DNA of 64,000 bases, from positions 25,571,314 through 25,635,313 of the forward strand of contig NC_057824.1 in assembly GCF_910594005.1 (NCBI RefSeq), given 5' to 3'. Position 1 is the first letter of the stretch; every line of letters begins with the position of its first letter. Of this stretch, positions 23,128 to 33,671 are shown piece after piece. The notes beneath the pieces were generated by a model. That model saw only the letters and a program-made list of their open reading frames with translations. It searched no databases and was not told the DNA's origin. The stretch is from Cervus elaphus (taxonomy: Eukaryota > Chordata > Mammalia > Artiodactyla > Cervidae). The translations under genes were made by a program, and so were the position numbers.

Positions 23128-23727
23128 GGTCAGGCCATTGGACTCACCACCTTCACCCTCTCCTGCCTCCGTGGACTGAGACCAACAAAGACAGCCCATC
23201 TGGGTCTGAGTGTGTAACAGTGACCAGGGCACTGTCTGTCTTCGTTAAACCATGATTGCTTTTGAGGAAGCATCACGTTGGTGTTGATGGAGATGGAAAA
23301 GCGTATTTTCACTTTAAATCAAATTAAATTAGACCATTGCCAGAGATCTAGAGGCACCGATGACTCCCGGAACAACTGACAGAAGGTTGAAATGACTTAA
23401 TACTGTGGTCTTCCAGCTTTTAGGGAGGAAGTTCTGGTTTGGAACTCAGAGCTACACACGTAGAGAAGGTGTTCAAAATAGCGTCTGCTCAGCATCTCGA
23501 GGCGGCATGGGAGCCATAAATAAGTCTGAGTGCAGAACCGTTCTTGGCAGGAATTAAACAAAAAAAGGTCCTGCAGCAGGTGGCCCTGTGACAGGACGTG
23601 AAGCTCTGCTCACACCGCCCTGTGTGTGACGCCACCACTCAGGTTGGCCCGGCCACACTGGCGCTTCCCATTGACCGCCCTTGTTGTTGACTCTGGTATC
23701 TTACAGCTGTCCTCTTACAGGACAGGG
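23128..23727. other. Single-copy intronic stretch
   Basis: No repeat or exon recognised. Confidence 0.4.
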
Positions 23728-23739
23728 ATCAGTATTAGG

Positions 23740-23953
23740 GGGCGTCCCAGGTGGCGCCGTGGTAAAGAATCTGCCTGCCCATGCAGGAGACGCAGGTTCG
23801 ATTCCTGGGTTGGGAAGATCCCCTGGAGAAGGAAACGGCAACCCACTCCAGTATTCCTGCCTGGAGAATCCCATGGAGAGAGGAGCCTGGCGGGCTACAG
23901 TCCATAAGGTCGCAAAGAGCCGGACACGACTGAGCAACTGAACACACATACAC
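23740..23953 (+). mobile_element. Bov-tA SINE with target-site duplication
   Basis: Nearly consensus Bov-tA. ATCAGTATTAGG (23728-23739) and ATCGGTATTAGG (23954-23965) form a 12-bp duplication with one mismatch. Few differences from the other copies suggest a fairly young insertion. Confidence 0.95.
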
Positions 23954-23965
23954 ATCGGTATTAGG

Positions 23966-24384
23966 AGAGTCTGTTTTTCTTTATCCAGGGTTTGCATCTA
24001 AACCCTTGACGCTCGTTTTGCTTTGTGTCTTCTGGAGGGACGGCAGGTGATGCGTGCTTCGATGTCCCATTTTTGAAGTGGAACATCAAGGTACGAGGAA
24101 GCCACATCTTCCTGCAGCCATCCCCTAGGGCTGATACTAGAAGAGGCTGCAGAAGGCAAGGGGGGCTGAGCGTTCATTTAGCACCAGCCTTGGCCAGGCC
24201 CGGGAGAATTTTTTCTCCCATTTTATTTTCTGAAACAGCTGAAGCAGCCTGTATGCTAGACAATTTCACAGACAAAGACACAGGACGCTGAGCTTAAGTT
24301 TATATCACCTGTTCAAGGTCAACCCAGCTAGCAGGTGATGGAGCTGGGATACAAATCTATGTTTATTTACTTATTTTAAAGATA
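23966..24384. other. Single-copy DNA with MIR trace
   Basis: MIR-like wording at 24195-24365 (gtatgctagacaatttcaca, gttcaaggtcaacccagcta, aggtgatggagctggg). Confidence 0.45.
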
Positions 24385-24745
24385 CATTTAAAATGTTTAT
24401 TTTACATTGGAGTTGTTGTTCTGTCCCTCAGTTGTATCCGACTCTTTGTGACCCCATGGACTGCAGCACGCCAGGCTTCCCTGTCCTTCACTGTCTCCTG
24501 GAGATTGCTCAAACTCACGTCCACTGAGTTGGTCATGTTGGAGCATAGTTGGTTATCAGTGCTGTGAGTTTCAGGTGTATAGCCCACTGATTGAGTTATG
24601 AAGCATCTATTCTTTCTCAAATTCTTTTCCTATTTAGGTTATGACAGAATATGAGCAGAATTCCCCATGCTGTACACTAGGTCCTTGTTGGTTATCTGTT
24701 TTAAATACAGTGGGGTGTACATGTCCATCCCACGCTCCCTAACTG
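24385..24745 (-). mobile_element. Old L1 3' fragment interrupted by a BovB piece
   Basis: L1 wording (ggttatgacagaatatgagc, acactaggtccttgttggtt, ggtgtacatgtccatcccac) resumes after a BovB insertion at 24413-24537. Short TTGGAG repeats at 24407-24412 and 24538-24543 bracket the insertion. Confidence 0.75.
24413..24537 (-). mobile_element. BovB 3' end fragment
   Basis: Reverse BovB 3' end only: tcagttgtatccgactcttt, actgcagcacgccaggcttc, ggagattgctcaaactcacg. Very strongly 5'-truncated. Confidence 0.85.
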
Positions 24746-26449
24746 TGAGATGCAAATCTAGATTTGTCTTCTCTCTGAAAGCTCCCTTCATGTCCCAGTG
24801 CCACATTGCTCCCAAAACTGTGAGATACCAATCTTTTAAAGTACCCACTAAAACTTCCCTTTCCCTAAGCCACCAATTTGACCTTTCCGCCTTTCCAGAA
24901 TGTCCCAAAGAAGACACCTGCAGGTGAGGCATGGTCCAGCATGTGGAAGTAGTCACAAAGGACCAGAGTCCTCTCCCCTCTCCCTCCTGCTTCCAAGGGG
25001 ATACACCTCTGTCTCCTCACACTCCTCCACTGCACCTCTGGAGCCCCCAGACTGGTCCAGGAGTCAGAGGAGGCTGCCACCTTCTCTTTTCAGAAACCTC
25101 CACTCCTTTTTCAATAAATACCCTAAGGAGACTTTTAAAATCTTGCTTTGAAGAAGAAAGCTCGAGAGCATCTCCCAGCCCATTTACCCAGACGTTTAGT
25201 GGAGACGTGACGTGTGGGGCAGTCTGTCCAGCAATGCAAGGACAGTGACCTCCTGGAGGAACCCGGAGCTGCCAGTCCTGACCTGGCAGCTGTCACTCAT
25301 CCCACATCTGGAGCAGTCCAGCTCAGGTCCTCAGGATACGAGCACCAAGGAAGCAGACAGATCCTTCTTCGAAACCGGTGCTGAGTGACAGTCTCTGGGG
25401 CCGAGTAGCAGCAGAGGGACGCTTCCACGGCCCGCCCTCGGCTGCTTCAGCCCGATGGGCTGCGTCCTGGAGCCAGAGTCATGTTCTCTCTGTAGCTGCG
25501 TCCAGAGGAGCCTCTGAGGCTGGTGGAGAACGTTCAGTGTGTTGTCAAACCCACTGTCTGATGGGGTTTTGCTTCTCGGCATAAGTAGATTTCTACCTCA
25601 GCGTCTCCTCGGTGTTTTGGGGGCTGAGTTATTATGCAAGTGAGCGGCTGATCAGTTTTTTAGGCCAGACATCACCTGTTTAACTTGCTGACGGGCAAGG
25701 ACTCTGTTTCTTTGACAAAGGAAGTGTTGGGGAGCAGTCCGTGTCTGTCGCCATGTGGAGGTGCTCCAGGTTTATCCTCCAGCACGGGTCCACACTGCCC
25801 ACCTGGTCTCAGGCCGCAGTCATCCGTGTCCACAGTTCACTGCTCAAATGAGTCTGTCCTCCGTTCTGGAGAAGCTGGGTGGTGGCAACCTGGAGGGGCC
25901 CCCCTCGGCTTTAAGCCAGTGCTGTTCGGTCTGAGAGAGAGACCATCCAGGGAGAAAAACAGTTTCTGGTGCTCATAAAATTTAATGTTTTTCATTTACT
26001 GTCTTCCTTTGGAAACTTGGACATAATTTATTGAGCCCTGTTTCAAATATTTAGGAGGGCGCTTTGTATTCCTTCCGAAGGAGTGTGATTAAAAATGCAC
26101 TGGCCTCCCCTGACTCCTGGAAGATATTAGAATGTGACAAAGAGCCACATAATTTCTTGATTTACATTTTTATATGAAATCCTGAGCTTTCCAGAGCACC
26201 CTGCACCATAAATGTAAAAACAACCCTTGAGGGTGAAATATTTTCTGGAGAAAACCTCTGAATGGGGGAGCGAGTGGCAGGTCTGTGATATTATGCAACT
26301 TCTAAGGTCTGGTGTCTGGGTCTCAGGAATGAGAATAAGCTGTCCCGCCTGTGTGCCAGCCCTGGGCTCTGAGGTCAGCTCTTGTCCCATCAGGGTCTCC
26401 CACCCGCCAGCACAGTGGGTCCTCACTTTATAGCCCACGAGCCTGGGGG
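24746..26449. other. Long single-copy stretch
   Basis: No SINE or LINE was recognised over 1.7 kb. A CpG-containing patch lies at 25395-25510. AT-rich, repeat-free sequence runs from 25970 to 26240. No splice-flanked frame was found. Confidence 0.4.
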
Positions 26450-26568
26450 ACTGGGTAGGAAATGGCAACCCTCTCTTGTATTCTTACCTAGAAAATTCCG
26501 TGGACAGAGGAGCTTGATGGGCTACAGTCTTTGGGGTCACAAAGAGTCGGACATGACTGAGCATAGCA
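26450..26568 (+). mobile_element. Bov-tA SINE 3' fragment
   Basis: Only the downstream half remains: aatggcaaccctctcttgta, gtggacagaggagcttgatg, caaagagtcggacatgactg. Confidence 0.82.
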
Positions 26569-27084
26569 CCACCCGGGGGGGTGCACACGAGTGCTGGGAC
26601 CGGGGAACAGCTGGGCCTGGGTGTGAACTGGCTCTCCTGCCTCCTGCTGGCCGACCTCCCACCCCACAAGCCTCACCTTGGGTACCGTCTTTGGGACCCA
26701 TCCCCTGGTGCACTCCTCCCCAACCCCCAAGGCTGGGCGCCTTCCCCCGTGCCCCCAGGACCCCGGTGTGTTCCACTAGCACACTGGCCACGCTGCATGG
26801 GAACCATCAGCATCTCGGGAGCTCCCTGAGGGTCCCCACTGATGTCCAGCACCCAGGACAGCACCCGGCACTCAAGCCAGTGCCTGTGTGGGTGAAGGAA
26901 GTCCTTCCAGATGCGACCACAGACAGGAGGAGCCTTATAAATGAACCACCCCTGAGGCAGGAAGTGGTCCTTTGTTGTGGCAGTGAGCGTGGACTCAGGG
27001 TTCAGAATCCAGGCCCTGGACTCGTCATCCTCGACTAAGACCGAAACTTCTTGTGCCTCTGTCTCCTTGTCGGGGTTGGTGGGG
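26569..27084. other. GC-rich stretch with a chance open frame
   Basis: A 218-codon open frame crosses this stretch and the Bov-tA fragment before it. It is proline-rich from C-rich DNA, lacks splice sites and matches no family I know. Confidence 0.5.
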
Positions 27085-27235
27085 GTGTGTTCCTGCTAGG
27101 ATGGAGACCCCCTCCAAGGCAGGGATTTCTCTCTCTTATTTGACACTGTGTCTGTAATACTTGGTAGAAGTACAGGGCTTGGTCAATGCAAAATAGAAAT
27201 TTGTTGAATGAATGAATTTTTGAGCGTTTTTGGAT
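27085..27235 (+). mobile_element. L2 LINE 3' end
   Basis: ccaaggcagggatttctctc, gtctgtaatacttggtagaa and aaatttgttgaatgaatgaa follow the typical L2 3' order. Confidence 0.6.
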
Positions 27236-27250
27236 ACTGAAGATGAATTT

Positions 27251-27825
27251 CTTTTTTAAAATTTTTTATTTACTTATTTTTGGCTGCCTTCCCTGATATC
27301 TCAGATGGTAAAGAATCTGCCTGCAATGCAGGAGACTCAGGTTCAATCCCTGGGTCGGGAAGAGCCTCTGGAGAAGGAAATGGCAACCCAACCCAGGATT
27401 CTTGCCTAGGAATTCCCATGGATAGAGGAGCCTGGCAAGCTACAGTCCATGGGGTTGCAAAGAGTCAGACACGACTGAGTGACTGACATACACATATTTT
27501 TGGCTGTGCTGGTTTTTTTTTTTTTTTAAAGTGTGGCCTTTTCTGTGGTTGCCAGCAGTGGGGACTCCTCTCTGGTTGCAGTGCTTCTCATTGCGATGGC
27601 CTCTCTTGTTGTGGAGCAAGGGCTCCAGGGCATGCTCGCTTCAGAAGCTGTAGAATGGGACGACAGTGGTTGCAGCTCCCGGGCTCTAGAACACAGGCTC
27701 AGTAGTCGTGGCACTCAGGCTTATTTGCTGCAAGGCATGTGGGATCTTCCCAGGTCAGGGATCGAACCCGTGTCTCCTGCATTGGCAGGTGGATTCTTTA
27801 CACTGAGTCACTGGGGAATCTCCAG
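27251..27825 (-). mobile_element. CHR-type SINE interrupted by a Bov-tA
   Basis: The CHR tail is split by Bov-tA at 27287-27494. The body continues (tctctcttgttgtggagcaa) to a head at 27823. TGAATTT at 27244-27250 and 27826-27832 may be the CHR target duplication. Confidence 0.88.
27287..27494 (+). mobile_element. Bov-tA SINE nested in CHR, with target duplication
   Basis: TATTTTTGGCTG occurs at 27275-27286 and 27495-27506, an exact 12-bp duplication made from the CHR tail. This shows that the Bov-tA inserted later. Confidence 0.95.
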
Positions 27826-27832
27826 TGAATTT

Positions 27833-28794
27833 TTGAAGGCGAGAGAATGCTGTGGCTGGGCCTCAACAGGTTGCCTGTGGATGAACTCATGGAGGGGTGA
27901 TGCTGGGAACTGGGTCCATCCCAGGGTGTGAGCTCAGCAAGTGTGTGTTCTTGATAATGATGGCCTCTCCCTTTCCTCCCCCCGCTCAACACTAGAAGGC
28001 TAGAGAAGGCCCTCTGTGCTGGACAGGGAGATGAGGCCAGCGCCGAGCTGCCTTCCAAGTCCACAATCCCTGGGAATCAATAGTTGTCCTCCGTGAGCAA
28101 ACCTGTAACAAAGGTGCTTTTGAAAGCAGAGGCCAGCAGAGCCTTTCAGAGTAATTCTTGACCCATTTTCACAAGCCCGCAGAGCACAGTGCTTTTGTAG
28201 TGGTGATGGGTTATAATTACAACCTCTGTATGATGCCAGGTAAACGACATTATCCAAAAGGAACCTTCACCTGCTCCTCCTCTGTGGCCTCCTACCCTTC
28301 ACTGATCCAGCAGAAACGAGCCCTGGAAATGTCTGGTTTTGTCGGTGGCTTTGGCCTCGGCCCCCAGGAAGACACATGGGGTTGAAGGAGAGCCTGTGCT
28401 CCAGGACAGGCCTGGGGAGCAGCGTTGTGTGCTGCTGTGTGCAGACGCTGCCCCACCGGCCACATCTCCTCCTGGCGGGGGGCAAAGGGTGGAGGGTGGG
28501 GCTTGTGTAACAAAATAAGTGTGGGTTGAGGTGTCCCTGAGTGCCCTCATCTCTGTGGGACCACGAGCAAATAGTTCCAGCTGCCTTTGGGCCTCAGTTT
28601 CCTCTCCTGTAGAATGGAGCAGCAGTTTGCATCTAGCGAAATGTCTAGGGCTTCTGTGTGCAGTTGTGCAGGTTGTACACTGCACAAGGGCATGTGGCTC
28701 TGGGGACCACGTGGGAACTTTGTTAAGCCCACATGCCCCTCACCGGGCCCCTGTGGGGCTGTGGCTGGTGTGGCCCTGAAAGCATTTGACATGT
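27833..28794. other. Single-copy DNA with MIR trace
   Basis: MIR-like wording at 28575-28625 (cctcagtttcctctcctgta). Otherwise nothing was recognised. Confidence 0.45.
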
Positions 28795-28806
28795 AGTAAG
28801 TGCTCA

Positions 28807-29400
28807 GTTCAGTTCAGTCACTCAATTGTGTCCGACTCTTTGCGACCCCATGGACTGTAGCACGCCAGGCTTCCCTGTCCATCACCAACTCCCAGAACTT
28901 GCTCAGACTCATGTCTGTTGAGTTGGTGATGCCATCCAACCATCTCATCCTCTGTCGCCTCCTTCTGCTTCTGTCCTCAATCTTTCCCAGCATCAGGGAC
29001 TTTTCCAATGAGTTGGCTTTTTGCATCAAGTGGCCCAAAATATCGGAGCTTCAGCTTCAACATCAGCTTTTCCAGTGAATATTTGGGACTGATTTCCTTT
29101 AAGATTGACTGGTTTGATCTCCTTGTGGTCCAAGGGACTCTCAAGAGTCTTCTCCAGCAACACAGTTCAAAAGCATCAATTCTTCAGTGCTCAGCTTTCT
29201 TTATGGTCCAACTCTCACATCCATACTTGACTACTGGAAAAAGCATAGCTTTAACTAGGTGGACCTTTGCTGGCAAAGTAATGTCTCTGCTTTTTAATAT
29301 GCTGTCTAGGTTGGTCATAGCTTTTCTTCCAAGGAGCAAGAGTCTTTTAATTTCATGGCTGCAGTGACCACCTGCAGTGATTTTGGAGTCCAAGAAAATA
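28807..29400 (-). mobile_element. BovB LINE, 5'-truncated, with perfect 12-bp target duplication
   Basis: AGTAAGTGCTCA flanks the copy exactly at 28795-28806 and 29401-29412. Minus-strand translation shows KANSLEKSLMLGKIEDRSRR, RMRWLDGITNSTDMSLSKFW and the upstream LLLGRKAMTNLDSILKSRDI, all BovB ORF2 C-terminal parts. The 3' end (gttcagttcagtcactcaat on the + strand) is at the left. Non-autonomous. BovB is known for horizontal spread between reptiles and ruminants. Confidence 0.95.
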
Positions 29401-29412
29401 AGTAAGTGCTCA

Positions 29413-30112
29413 TGAAACCGTAACTGCTCCTACACTCTTGAGGAATCATTTATGGAGAAGATGGATATATGTGTCAAAAGATCTGGGGAGTAAGGAGAAC
29501 TGAGATGTGAGTTCGTCTTTGAAGGGTAGATAGGATTCCAGGAGATGTGCCTGGAGGGAGGTGGAGGTGCAGCATGTAATCTCATGTGGTCAGTGTTGGT
29601 TTTTCCTTTGAAATATTTCTTCCTACTTCCTTCCTCCCTTCCCCTCTTCCCCCTTCTCCTATTGCTTGTACACCATGCCAGGGAAATTCATGGGGATCGA
29701 TTGAAATAAAATTTTAAACTTTGGATTATCGAAGAATTTTAATATGGGCAGAAGAGTGTCATGTCCCTACCCCTACGCATCATATCATCTCAAACGGCTC
29801 CAGTTCCCCAAGGCCAACCGTACTCCATGTCTTGACTTTTGTGTCATTTGGAAATAAATTGCAGACCTCTGGTGATTTTCTTTGTCAGCATCAGTGAGAA
29901 GTTTTAATCAGAGAAGGGATGTGCTCAAGTTTGGGTCATAGGGAGGCCGTTTGAGCATCAGCTTGTGTGTGGGGCCGAGGAGGAGAGAGCAGTGGGAAAC
30001 GGGGGGCTTCTCAACCAAGACTGAGGTGACGGAGATGACCGAGAGGGGACAGATCTGAAGATCGGAAGGCTGTAGATTCTGTGGGACCAGAGACACTGGG
30101 TGCTGTCCTTGG
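29413..30112. other. Single-copy DNA with faint ancient repeat
   Basis: Pyrimidine-rich patch at 29620-29660. Possible degraded ancient repeat at 29700-30075 (aaataaattgcagacctctg). No exon was seen. Confidence 0.4.
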
Positions 30113-30310
30113 TGCTGCTTTTGTGTCAGACTCTTTTATGACCCCACGGACTGTGGCCCGCCAGGCTCCTCTGTCCACGGGACTTCCCAGGCAAGAAATA
30201 CTAGAGCGGGTTGCCGTTTCTTACTCCAGGGGATCTTCCTGACCCAGGGAACGAACCTGAGTCTCTTGCATCTCCTGCATTGGCAGGCAGATCCTTTAAC
30301 ACCTAGGTGC
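30113..30310 (-). mobile_element. Bov-tA SINE, first of a head-to-tail pair
   Basis: Reverse Bov-tA (tgtcagactcttttatgacc, ccgccaggctcctctgtcca, tcctgcattggcaggcagat), with a small internal duplication (tctcttgcatctcctgcat). Confidence 0.9.
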
Positions 30311-30482
30311 CTGAAAGTGAAAGTGTTATTGGCTGAGTCGTACCCGACTCTTTGTGACCCCATGGACTGTAGCCCACCAGGCTCCTCTGTCCTTGGAATT
30401 CTCCAGGCAAGAATATTGGAGTGGGTTGCCATTTCCTTCTCCAGAGAATCTTCCCGACCCACGGATCGAACTTGGGTTTCCA
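30311..30482 (-). mobile_element. Bov-tA SINE, second of a head-to-tail pair, 5'-truncated
   Basis: It starts right after the first copy (gaaagtgaaagtgttattgg) and stops at cggatcgaacttgggtttcc, so its tRNA-like head is lost. Confidence 0.9.
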
Positions 30483-30633
30483 GGCCCAGGCTTGTGAAAG
30501 CTGTATGCCCAAAGTCACAGCTAGGAAGTGGGGGAAGGTGGTTTTTAATCCCAAGACTCTGGGCTTTGGAGTTTGTGCTTAAATTCCAGGCTGTGCAGCC
30601 CCTCTGGTCATGTTTCACCAGTGTGGTGACCGT

Positions 30634-30764
30634 GTCATTTATTTATTTATTTATTTTCTCATGGCTGCATCACTCAGGATCTTAGTTCCCCAACCAGGGA
30701 TTGAACCCATGACCCCAGCAGTGGAATTGCAGAGTGCTAACCACTGGACTGTCAGGGAAGTCCC
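30634..30764 (-). mobile_element. CHR-type SINE, short form
   Basis: (ATTT)n tail at 30639-30655, then catggctgcatcactcagga, accagggattgaacccatga, and ccactggactgtcagggaag. Confidence 0.85.
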
Positions 30765-31589
30765 AGGATGTGTGACAGTTGATGGAACCTGTTTAAAGAC
30801 CTCAGAGGCCGCGCATGAGAACGTGTCTTTCAGCAGAGCGCTAGAACCCAGGATTTTGTGTTTGCTTTATTTCCCTCTGTTTTGCTCATCTGTCTCAAAC
30901 GACCTCCAGGAAGGGGTTGGCTGCTCTTTTATTATTGCCATTTCTGTATGCCCCGCCTTTGCTCTTTAAGGGAAGAGCAGGAAAGAGAAGGTGTTACCTG
31001 GGCAGGTTATCAGCTGCTGCTGTGTGCGACCTTTCTCCCTGGCTCCCCTGGTGTGTTCTCTGAAAGGTTGGGCATCAGGGGAAACCAGGGCCAATGTTGA
31101 GGATGGGGACGCAGCAGCTCTGCCATGGGGCCATACCAGTTACATAGCGTCTGTTTCTCAGAGGCGTCCCATAATCTCTTAGTTCTGAGTGTTTCCTTCT
31201 CCCCCATGAAACCATAATCCCAGGCAAATGTCTTTAAGCATCCCCTCCTCAATTTCAGCTTTCTGAACACAGAGGAGATGAAGGGAGGGAGTCTCTTCAG
31301 TGTGAACTAATCTCAGCGGCTCTGCAGAGGGAGCCCACGTGGCGCTGTCCGGGGGGCACTTGAGGATGGAGCTGGCCCTCCCTCAGCTTCCGGTGAACCT
31401 GTCACTTGGTGGCTTGACAGTGTGATATCCAGGAGGATCAGTCCTGAGGTCGCAGAGCTCTGCCTCACCAGGGCGAGCCTGCCTGCCTTTCTGGGGCTGG
31501 CCCCATAGCAGAATCAGAGCGCAGGGCAGGCTGGAGGGCACAGGAAAACTGGGAAGACTCTGGGGATGCAAGACCCCGAGCCCACATCG
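30765..31589. other. Single-copy intronic stretch
   Basis: No repeat or exon recognised. Confidence 0.4.
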
Positions 31590-32104
31590 ACCTTAAAAAT
31601 AATCACAACCTAGAAGTTGAGAGTTAGGTTTTATTTGGTGGAGAGTTTAGGACTTCAGGCCTGGCATCCAGCATCTCAAGTGATGCTGAGAGAACTGCTC
31701 TGAGGGGGCAGGAGGGAGAGGAGTCAGGTTATACAGAAGTTTGTAATAAGGAGGAGGTAGCCTGAACATCAAAAGATTATTGTTAATTAAGGAAAATCAG
31801 ATATTTCAAGTTAAGGGATTTAGCACTTTACTCTCTAATAAGACACAGCAGTTTGGGCTCACTGAAATCATTTGTTTTATATGTATCTCAGCTCTCTGGT
31901 GAGCATCCTACGATTTGGTTTTTCACATCTTTAGTTCCTTGCTCACTGCTCGGTGTGGGGAGTTTCAGATGGCTGTCCGGTACCCAGAATTGTTCTTCCT
32001 GGGCGCCCTCGGGGCTCAGAAATTCACATTTGGAGGGCCGGAATCACAGACAGCTGTGACATCCTTATTTATTGGCGTGGCAGGAAATATTCCACTTCAC
32101 ACCT
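31590..32104 (-). repeat. Unclassified interspersed repeat, possibly LTR-like
   Basis: Wording such as gttttatttggtggagagtt, catcaaaagattattgttaa and gcaggaaatattccacttca is familiar from other mammalian loci, so I call it a repeat. I cannot name the family, and its orientation is a guess. Confidence 0.4.
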
Positions 32105-32240
32105 CTCAGTCTAACTGGCTTTGAACCATCACTTTACCTTGCTGAGCCTTGCCTTCGTCATCTGTAAAATGGACATAAGCTCAACCTCCCAGGCCATGGC
32201 ATGTGCTCCTGTAAAGTGCCTGGAACCCCGGCTGGCCAGA
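32105..32240 (+). mobile_element. MIR SINE
   Basis: tgctgagccttgccttcgtc, atctgtaaaatggacataag and gtaaagtgcctggaacc appear in MIR order. Confidence 0.65.
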
Positions 32241-32965
32241 GGAGGCGCTCCTTCGGGATGCGTTCAGGATCACGCCCTGTGACAGGCACCGGCTGCTGCC
32301 CACACATTTGTCATGTTTTTGTTGCTCATGATAACCTGGACCACATGGCACAAGACCCTCATTTTATAGAAAAGATACCAGGAGTCAGAGCAAATCGATG
32401 GGACCCGAGTTTGACCTCCACAACCCTCATCTTTCTACGCCTGATCAGGGCAGCCTCACTCAGAGGGCTCGTTGATGCTGCACGTCCCTAAGTATCCCTC
32501 ACCGTCCCTGGAGCGTCTTCCGGTTGGAATTTGCTTTGCTGGTTTCCGCAGTGCCTGTGTATGAAGCAAAGACCATGTTAAACAAGTCTCACTTTGGCTG
32601 CCGGACAAGTTGCTGGGTTTCTCCTTTGGACCCTGAGTCCCACAGTCGGGCTGCCTCTGCTCAGGTTCTTGTTCACTCTGCGTGCTCCTTCCTGTACTGC
32701 CGGGGTCTCCTCGGGGGTCGGGGGGTGTTGGTGCAGACTGGCCTGTGATAAGCCAGACGAGGCCTCAGGCACACCCAGAGACGGTGCCTTTCCCAGGGGT
32801 GTGCACGTGCATGGTGAAGCTCTCAGTGCTCGATCCCAGCTTCCTCACCTCCTCCAGGCCCTCTGGCATCTTGAGGTGCCAGCTCAGCATCCTGGTCACG
32901 GTGTGTGCAGAGAGGCAGGGTAGAGAGTCTGCCTCAGAACCCAGACCCAGAAATTTGAAAACCAG
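32241..32965. other. Single-copy intronic stretch
   Basis: No repeat or exon recognised. The open frames lack splice signals. Confidence 0.4.
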
Positions 32966-32975
32966 TTCTGCTGCT

Positions 32976-33193
32976 TAGGGCTTCCCTGGTGGCTCAGCTG
33001 GTAAAGAATCTGCCTAGCAATGCAGGAGACCTGGGTTCAATCCCTGGGTTGGGAAGATCCCTTGGAGAAGAGAATGGCAACCCACTGCAGTATTCTTGCC
33101 TGGAGAATCCCACGGACAGAGGAGCCTGGCAGGCTATGGTCCATAGGACCACAAAGAGTCGGACATGACTGAGCGACTATCACTTTCACTTCT
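32976..33193 (+). mobile_element. Bov-tA SINE with target-site duplication
   Basis: Complete Bov-tA, very close to consensus (gggcttccctggtggctcag at its start, actgagcgactatcactttc at its end). TTCTGCTGCT flanks it at 32966-32975 and 33194-33203. Confidence 0.95.
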
Positions 33194-33356
33194 TTCTGCT
33201 GCTGTGGCCTTGAGCAAGGTGCTTACCTTCTCCTGCCTTCCTTTTGGCTTGCTGCTCAGGTCTTGAGCCTTACCTTCTTTCTCTGGGAAATGGGCATGAT
33301 CAGGTGGCTGCGGGAAAGGCTCCCTGTCAGTCTTTTGAGGGCAGTGGCAAGTGTGA

Positions 33357-33671
33357 TTTTTATTTTTTGGCTGTGTTGGGTCTCCGTTGCCGCGCGGGCT
33401 TTTCTCTAGTTGAGTGGGGGCTACTCACTGCCGTGCACAGGCTTCTCGTTGCAGTGGCGTCTCTTACTGTGAGCACGGGCTCTGGGCACTCACAGGCTTC
33501 AGCCACTGCCGCGCGTGGACTCAGGAGTTGCGGCTCCCGGGCTCTGGAGTTGCGGGCTCCGTAGTTGGGGCACACGGGCTCAGTTGCTCCGTGGAATGTG
33601 GCATCTTCCCAGATCAGAGATGGAGCCCATGTCTCCTGCATCGGTAGGTGGATTCTTCACTACTGAGCCAT
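33357..33671 (-). mobile_element. CHR-type SINE, long form
   Basis: ttttttggctgtgttgggtc, cgggcttttctctagttgag, tcagttgctccgtggaatgt and ggatcttcactactgagcc-like head (ggattcttcactactgagcc). Confidence 0.88.

Noticed and set aside
25380..25580. Possible CpG island promoter
   Set aside because: CpGs are present but sparse, with no first exon, TATA or GC boxes that stand out.
26382..27038. 218-codon proline-rich open frame
   Set aside because: It crosses a Bov-tA fragment and C-rich intron DNA, has no splice sites or known domain, and the opposite strand is equally open.
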